From Vitellaria paradoxa (Eukaryota; Streptophyta; Magnoliopsida; Ericales; Sapotaceae): DNA of 64,000 nucleotides. Shown piece after piece: positions 57,501 to 64,000 of the stretch. The position numbers and the translations under genes were made by a program. The stretch spans positions 44,847,084 to 44,911,083 of the forward strand of contig CM034237.1 in assembly GCA_019916065.1 (NCBI GenBank), read 5' to 3'. The notes under the pieces are model-generated. The model had not been told where the DNA came from. It saw nothing but the letters and a program-made list of their open reading frames with translations, and searched no databases. Numbering within the stretch: the first letter of the stretch is position 1; the number at the start of each line of letters is the position of its first letter.

Positions 57501-59830
57501 ATATTAAGTTGCATACATTTTGTAAGTATTATGATTACTGCCACTGCAAGGAAATCTAATTGGTATCTGACCAAGAATTCAATTTGAATCAGAGAAACCT
57601 AAGCTGACTCTGCCTAGATTCTTAGAAAATATGTAAAATGACAGCAGAAAGTAAGGAAACCATTCTTATTTTTGAACACTATGAACAACAATTTACTCAT
57701 GTAGAAGTAAAAAAGTGGGAAATTGTTCGCACATGAAAGCAAATGAAGATCCCCACAACAAATAGAAAATAAATAATCTGGACCTGATCTGCTTAATTAT
57801 ACCCAACACTACCAATTAAGACAAGGTTCCACGTTGCAAACAAAAAATTTGAAAACATCTTCCTTTCTGGAGGGCATATTGAAACTTCTAGAGAGACTCC
57901 AAAGAGCATTCATTAAAGCCGTGGGAGAAAGGTCCAAGGTGTGGCTGTATCCAGACAATTTTTTTTTTGGTAATTATATCCAGACAATTTTATATGCCTT
58001 TTCTTTTCTTTTCTTTTTTTAATCCATTTATGCTGATGTATTCCTTTATCAGTTAAGAGTTTTTTTTTTTTTTTTTCCTTTGTTCCTTTGCCCCAACTAG
58101 CAGAGATAGAATTAAGAATTGCAATCGTATGTTTTTATCCACAAAAAAAGACAGAAATGGAAAGAGATCAACGGTGAAATTATGTCGTGCAGCATTACTT
58201 ACTTTTGGGCTTTGGCCTTTAGCAAGTTTGCCATACAAATCTGAATTTTTCCTGAAAAGAGGGCAACCCATGAACCCAATAAGTGAATAATATATTAGGC
58301 AATATGGGTAACTAAATGGTGTCAATTTCATTATTAAAGGCCCTTTCCTAATAAATGTCTGTATGACTATGGCCCCCTCCCATAACGCTACTAAATGATC
58401 CAGAGACTTTAATGGTAACTACAGCAACAAGAAACTACAGCAACAAGAAAATTCAATTTAAATAGACATTTTGAATGGTATGCAAGATTAGAAAAAGATT
58501 TGTACAATTTCAACAATTATACTCCTAGGTAATACCGTAAATTTAACAATTTCCTTGATAATCACATTATGTACAATTTTCGGTTAAACCAGGGGAGGAA
58601 ATAACAATTTATGGGGGCTAAACTTTATGTACCATATAAATAGGCAGAAATAGAAAAGTGAAATATAGAAGTAAAATGAGAAGCAGGAAAGGAAAAAAGA
58701 CAAAAATTTATTTCAGGATATAAAAATTTGGTGGCGTGTTTGGTACTTGGTAAATGAGCTGTCAAGTCAATTTTTTCAAATGAAAATACTAAATACATAA
58801 GTACAAGTATCATAACTGTGACTTCAGTTCCATCTTATATTATGGGTCTGAATGTGAAAGGAAGAATTATGAATAATCAATTACCCAAAAAAAAAAAGAA
58901 TTATGAATAATCTATTAAAGGAAGATGAAATGGAAATAAAGAGTGGTAAAAAAAGGAAAAGCTAAAATGAAGGAAGAAAAATAAATCCATTTTTTAATAC
59001 AAAAGGTCCTTTTTTTTTTTAATATATATCAGTATTTTATTTTTCTAGTGATTTTCACCTAATAAGAAAGAAAACAAAATTACTCTTAACAATTTTCTTT
59101 CCCTCTTTTGGGCTCCAAAACATAGCCTTGTATTATTCATTCCGGATTCACAAGAAGGGGTAGTCGTGTGTGTTAAAGCAAAGAATTCAGAGGGCTGTGG
59201 GAGCATATACTAGAATTACCCAATTAAGTGGCAAACAGAAGATTCCAAGACTTTTTAAATGCAGTGTTTTAGGTACAACTTTTAACTAACTAACGTACTC
59301 AAATTTTTCCGCCTTGAAGTGCGCAAAACCGGATTTGATCTTCTCGACACAGTTGAATGGTTTAGTAGCGATCGCCTCCAGCTCCGCCGTTAAATTCTTG
59401 ATCTTTGCGGCAGCGACGGCCTCGAGGTCACCTTTCTCACTGCAGAAAAACCATCACAGCAGACCACCCGTCAGGTGCATAGCCTAACTACAACAGTCCA
59501 CGTGGGAACCGATAAGGATGACAAATTGCTGACGCAAGCCCAGTTTGGTCCCCCCGCCGACACATGTTAGTCTCTAATTTGTTGGGATTCTTGCGCATCA
59601 TGCGATCGAGACCATTCTTTTCGCAAAAATGACGAAAAAAAGGACGGCATTTATGGCGTATTTACGGAGATAAAATCCTGTTGGAGTCCCAGAGGCTCTG
59701 ACGGGAAAAACAAAGAGAAAGAAGGAAAAAAGAACAAAGAATAAATGATGGGGGGAGAGAAAGAGAGAGAGCAGTACCCGAGAAGCTTTTTAAGTCCAGC
59801 AATGGCCTCCTCGTATGAATCTGTCGCCAT
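54575..59830 (-). CDS. Beta carbonic anhydrase, cytosolic/plasma-membrane type (BCA2-4-like)
   Basis: Eight coding exons on the minus strand: 59830-59778, 59439-59299, 58251-58203, 57381-57265, 56981-56928, 56408-56323, 55180-55075 and 54739-54575. All introns are GT-AG with consistent phases; the product is 256 aa, the usual length for forms without a plastid transit peptide. It starts [17 protein letters not shown], a helical N-terminal arm used in dimer packing. Zinc ligands are Cys87 ([12 protein letters not shown]), His147 and Cys150 ([11 protein letters not shown]); the catalytic Asp89-Arg91 dyad is present. The C-terminus ends with [12 protein letters not shown] and ELWSLDFG. The enzyme reversibly hydrates CO2 to bicarbonate, supplying PEP carboxylase and pH/CO2 signalling. 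Lack of a transit peptide indicates cytosol or plasma membrane rather than chloroplast; I cannot choose among BCA2, 3 and 4 types. An alternative upstream start giving a plastid form was not found. Confidence 0.95.
54762..54838 (-). repeat. Long polypyrimidine tract before the last carbonic anhydrase exon
   Basis: On the sense (minus) strand the last intron carries about 75 nt of (CT)n, CCCCCTCT and T18, ending about 20 nt before the acceptor TTAATGCAG of exon 8. It is an unusually long pyrimidine tract, expected to favour that acceptor and probably length-variable. Confidence 0.8.
55377..55442. repeat. (TG)n-T12-G18 tract with G-quadruplex potential, intron 6 of the carbonic anhydrase
   Basis: TG dinucleotides, then T and an 18-19-base G run followed by AGGGTGGGAGGGGTGGCGGG on the plus strand. 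The gene is on the minus strand, so the RNA carries the C-rich complement. Located about 200-260 bp upstream (genic sense) of exon 7. Confidence 0.85.
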
Positions 59831-59842
59831 ATCCTCCCTCTG

Positions 59843-60480
59843 CGAATTTCACATAATTGGATTAAATACTGAAAAAAAAAAAAATCTGATCGTAGAAGCT
59901 TCGATTCGTGTTTAAAATTGTCGGTTTACAACTACGATCCAAACACGAAAATCATATTATGTGAGCTAATTCGTATATCGACACTGTGATATGCGAACAG
60001 TGGAATGATTTCATTGGTGAATTCCGACCAGAGATCAAAGCTCGATCAGAATCTACACTTGTTCTGAAATTTTTCTCGCGAGTCAAACAAACGATTCTTG
60101 TTCCGATAATTTTCTTGGGATTCAAACAAACGATATATGCAGAAACAATTTCGCTCTGATCAATGAAATTCGAGAAAGTAAGAAGAAAAAAAAAAGAAAG
60201 AAAATAAGATCAATCGAAAAAGAGAAGCCGAGGAGAAATCGATCGATTCTGTTTTTCGACGAAACAGGAGAGGATCTACGGCGAGATCGTTGAGGGAAAA
60301 AGAAGGTTGAATCATTCGTTTGGCTAAAATTGCATCTGTACGGACCTTTCTTTCTATCTCTTTTTGTCTCTGAAATAGCTTTTAAGAGAGAGCTGTTGAG
60401 AGAATGAATAACCAACCAAACCCGCTGGCCCCCGACAATTCTCAGTTGTATGTATAGGTACAAGTAGAGCGCTGTTCCCC
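59843..60480 (-). promoter_or_regulatory. Carbonic anhydrase leader: probable 5'UTR exon, leader intron and promoter
   Basis: An acceptor-like ATTCGCAG ends 11 bases before the ATG. A donor-like AGAAAG|GTCCGTAC lies near 60343 after a CT/GA-rich ATG-poor stretch (about 60344-60420). TATACAT at about 60456-60450 could be the TATA box. A roughly 500-bp leader intron is therefore proposed; it is not proven by the sequence alone. Open frames in this stretch are fortuitous. Confidence 0.45.
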
Positions 60481-60499
60481 GGCAGAAATTATTAATATA

Positions 60500-62690
60500 C
60501 ACCGCTAACCACGGTTTAAGTAATTAATTTTGATCGCCTGACGACACCTACCCCGCTCTTGTCCAAAAATAGATCAAATTTCGTACATTTTTGGATGTGG
60601 TTTTTATTTTATCATTTTTGGATTTAAAAAATGTTGAAGATTGGGTGGATGTTTGATAAGTCAAAATTAACTAAAATTCATCAATGTTTATTAATTTTTA
60701 ATATTTTTTTAATTAAATTTTACCAGATATCGTTGTTACATCAAAATTTTGTACTTTTATTATATTTTTAATCAAATTTTTACTAATCAAACACCCTGAA
60801 TGAAAAGTCAAAAGCTAAATAAAAAATTAAATGCATGAAACTATATAGCTTATAATTCACTCTTTCCCACTTATATATATATATATATATAAATTTAATA
60901 ATGATCCTTTTTTTTGACACTAAAATTGCGTTTGAAAATAAAATATTTATTAGAAAAACAGAAGGTAATGAAATTAAAATTATTTATTTTATTTATGTAA
61001 AAATAAAAAAACATAGAATAAAAACTTATTATTCTAAATGAAAGCACATATTTATGACTTTCTATTTTTTTTATTTCATCTTTTATTTTTAATAATAATT
61101 CCTCAATTCAAACACGTCATAAAAAAGAATATAAACGCTTTAATAAGAGTTTTTGATTAATTTTAATTTAAAATTATTTAATAATATAGAACTTGAACAT
61201 TTTTTTCCATATAACCTGAAATATATGGTCTTTTATTTATTTTTATATTTATTTTCATGTAAACTGTTCGGGACTCAGGCGGGTTTTTTTTTTTTAATGA
61301 ATTTTTGGACTTCGTTAGATTTCGAGGATGAGTTTGGAATTAGATAAAGTGAGCTAAATTGAAATAAATTGAGATAAATTGAGAGTTCATAATGCGTCGT
61401 GCAGTGAAAAAAAAAGTTAATGTGATATAAAATTAATAGAGATTTATAAAATTTTTTAAAGTTTATTTGCCAACTAAACGGAGTCCAAAAAGAAAAATTG
61501 AAGTTAGCAAAATCAAAAACAAAATCCAAAATTAAAAAATAAATAAATTAAGAAAAAGCCGCGCATCGACAAGGGTTAAGAAATGGCGCAGATGTTGACA
61601 ATCCATTCAGCGCGTTTGGTGGGGGAAAATAGGGCGTGGCCGCGTGGATAACGTAATCGACGGCGATGATGAGATTGTGATTGTTGATCTAACGGTGTGG
61701 GACCAGTTCTGACAGGGATAATGCAAACGGTCGAGATGTGGCCTGCCCGAGTATTCGGGGGTAATTTAAGTCAACCAGGGCGACTCAGGGTACCATATAT
61801 TAAAATATTATATAAGGATCTAAATATAATATTTTAAATTTTATTAAACGTAAATTTGATATGATAAAATTTAATTAGATGTCAAACTATAAATAATTAA
61901 AATATAACTTAATATAAATCCTAAAAGACATGAGACGTGATTAATGAAGATTCTAAAGAATAGTGTTTTTTTTCAAATGATATTTTTCATGTTATATAAT
62001 TGTTATTTATATAATATCGGGTAGTATATAATTCTATCTTCAAAAATATTTTAAATAAAATATATATATTTTTTATGTATTTTCACCGTATTCGTATCTT
62101 CATTTTTTAAAAATTGTCATATCCGCTCCTATATCTATATTCATATCCCTGCTTCATAAATTTGCACTTTTAAATTTTGATTAAAAAATTTTATAATGAT
62201 TTAAGATTTAAAAAATAGTTGATCTTAATTTGAAATGCACTTTCATTGGTACATATCAATTTTTGAGTTAAAAAATTTTTAAATTTAAAATTATGGAGCA
62301 TAATAGTTAACTTGGAGTAAAGACTGAGCGAATATCTTTAGTCCAAACTATCTAAAAATTATTTTGTCACTATTTAATTACAAGGAAGTTATGTGTTTTT
62401 AATTAAATTTTAAATGATAAAATGTATTTATTTACCCAAAAAGTAAATTAAAGAGGAATACGAAATATTGGACCACTATGAAATTCTAGGTCCCTTTTTT
62501 TTGGCATTGAAATATATATATAATTATATATTTTGTGTTTCTATTTTTTTCGTTATTATTAATATTCAATATAGCAAATTATGAATTACAAATTATTGAC
62601 TTGCATGAAATCTACCCATGTGGATGGATGAAAATTTTCAACATTTGCATTAAATCGTCGCGAAGACAAACAACCACTTTCAGTCGAATT
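60500..62690. other. Gene-free intergenic DNA upstream of the carbonic anhydrase
   Basis: No gene is supported. AT run at about 60873-60890. About 61333-61485 is another, more diverged member of the ~150-bp MITE family (ATTAGATAAAGTGAGCTAAA ... CCAACTAAACGGAGTCC). 61565-61790 is less AT-rich and unique-looking, without a convincing exon. Confidence 0.4.
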
Positions 62691-62707
62691 AGAAAATCTT
62701 CAACCAA

Positions 62708-62969
62708 CCCTTCGGGGTGGCCGAGTGGAGTTCGAGAGTAGCTGATGGGCTCGATCCTTAAGGTTCCGAGTTCGAATCTCTATTCAGTGGGACAGCCTTC
62801 CGTTTATTGTGACAGGCTTCTAACAGCTCCCTTGGTTGAGCCGGTCAACCAGGACTTGCCTAGACTGATTTACCCTTTGTGACCCTTTGCCGGCTAGGGT
62901 CACGGAGCGTGCCTCGCCCTGAGCGCACCCCTTATGGGAAGCGGCTGCGGACTCTCACATACGAGGAGG
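62708..62969 (+). mobile_element. tRNA-headed SINE, family S, copy 4
   Basis: 262 bp between perfect 17-bp target duplications AGAAAATCTTCAACCAA (62691-62707 and 62970-62986). The head has the A-box-like TGGCCGAGTGGAG and the B-box-like GTTCCGAGTTCGAATCTC, the most tRNA(Ser/Leu)-like of the four copies. The body shares GTTGAGCCGGTCAACCAGGA, GCCGGCTAGGGTCACGGAGC and GCGGCTGCGGAC with copies 1-3. Confidence 0.88.
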
Positions 62970-62989
62970 AGAAAATCTTCAACCAAAAT

Positions 62990-64000
62990 GATTGATTTTT
63001 TTTGTTGACTACTCGCAACATTAGCTTGTGTATAAATGAGTGAGGAAGTTGTGAGGATTTGTATGACTAAATTGTGTAAGAGGCAAAGAGGCGAGAAGGA
63101 ACAGTAGTTTGAGAAAATTTTATTTTCTGTAATTTCATTGAGATATAGTGAAACTCTCCCGCAAATATAAGTATTGTAGAATCACATAAATTTCTTATAT
63201 TATTGTTTGTTTGTATATTTTTGGTTCTCTTTAATTTCCAACACAAACCAACTTTTATAATAACTTTTTAAAAAAATATTTTGAGGTAAGGTTTACAATG
63301 GGTTTCACCAAAAAATGAATGTTTTGACAATAAATTTAAAAAGTAAGAACATGATTTATCTTTACGGCTTATTTTAGGATGTTGATTTGAGTTTCCTAAC
63401 TTCAAAAAATATATATATATATATAATATATTAAGAATTCTATCAATCAATTTCACTTTTTTTTTTATATTAAAGGTGGCAAATAATAGTTCATTTATGT
63501 TAATTTAACCAAAAAAGACAAAATAACTATAATGATATTTGAAATACTCGGTAGGCCATCATTTTAAAATAATAAACTCATAAAAATATATTTTAGTTAT
63601 ATCCCTGTTTTGCATCATTTTCATTATACTTTTTAACATATATATATATATATCTTTTTTAAATAGAATGAAATTTTTTCTTACATGATTTTACTTCTTA
63701 TGTCAACAATAAATGATTTTAGGTTTTATTTTTTAAGTTCACTTGAAAAGCAAGAGAAATAATTTATCCCTTTTCTTTTCTTTTTAACTTTCCCCCTTTT
63801 ATTGATATTTTCATCCATTATGAGCATTATCCTTTCTTTACTAGCTCTCTCTAGCGAGAGAGCAAGAATATATTTGTCGCCCATCTATACATATTTCTTT
63901 CATGTGCATTAAGGCCACATGCCCATCTCAATACTACCCCCTTGTATATATAGAAATTATATTTATCTAGCATTTGAGTGAAGGTAAGGGCCAAAAACCC
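62990..64000. other. Gene-free AT-rich intergenic DNA to the window edge
   Basis: No gene is supported. AT runs lie at about 63408-63426 and 63638-63652. 63840-63870 (CTAGCTCTCTCTAGCGAGAG) is a small near-palindrome. Confidence 0.4.

Noticed and set aside
60122..60502. 126-codon ORF upstream of the carbonic anhydrase
   Set aside because: It overlaps the proposed leader exon/intron and promoter, is rich in Phe/Leu/Ser from T-rich DNA, and has no recognisable motif.
62708..62800. A tRNA(Ser/Leu)-like gene
   Set aside because: Boxes are present but the acceptor stem does not close, and the sequence is the head of a SINE with target duplications.

Overview
This is an AT-rich plant nuclear window, most likely from a woody dicot or another non-grass angiosperm. 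The evidence is GT-AG introns of typical plant size, plant-specific gene families (BURP/PG1beta, P-class PPR, plant beta carbonic anhydrase), an Au-type SINE and many small MITE-like elements. I cannot name the species. There are no prokaryotic operons, no CRISPR array, no tRNA or rRNA gene and no complete autonomous transposon.

Five protein-coding genes can be rebuilt exon by exon from the sequence. (1) 4.87-6.94 kb, minus: PG1beta/BURP cell-wall protein, 2 exons, 625 aa. (2) 29.3-33.3 kb, minus: small OB-fold nucleic-acid-binding protein of the At4g28440 type, 135 aa, with a non-coding first exon. (3) 35.5-38.1 kb, plus: P-class PPR protein resembling Arabidopsis At5g64320 (MTL1), single coding exon of 714 aa plus a short 5'UTR intron. 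(4) 39.5-47.5 kb, minus: COX19, a twin CX9C protein of the mitochondrial intermembrane space, 97 aa, with a complicated duplicated 5' end. (5) 54.6-60.4 kb, minus: plastid-transit-free beta carbonic anhydrase, 8 coding exons, 256 aa. The PPR and COX19 genes converge; the OB-fold and PPR genes diverge. Two genes (COX19 and the PPR) serve mitochondrial respiratory-complex biogenesis, but nothing shows that this is more than chance neighbourhood.

The rest, about three quarters of the window, is intergenic or intronic DNA built from small repeats. These are a 5S/tRNA-like-headed SINE family with four copies and clean target-site duplications (two of them back to back, sharing a target site), one Au SINE, several families of TTA/TAA-flanked MITEs, three long foldback (Mutator-like) elements, strongly AT-rich (about 90% AT) elements, a diverged 100-bp tandem array at 20.5-21.4 kb, and many AT, GA and TAA microsatellites. 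A non-LTR retrotransposon tail lies at the left edge.

I found no convincing new multi-gene system. The observations most worth checking are local genome-evolution events: the duplicated COX19 first exon with a broken splice donor, a relic of a PPR repeat just 3' of the PPR gene, the shared-target SINE pair, a foldback nested in a MITE, and tandem duplications in the OB-fold gene's leader and promoter.
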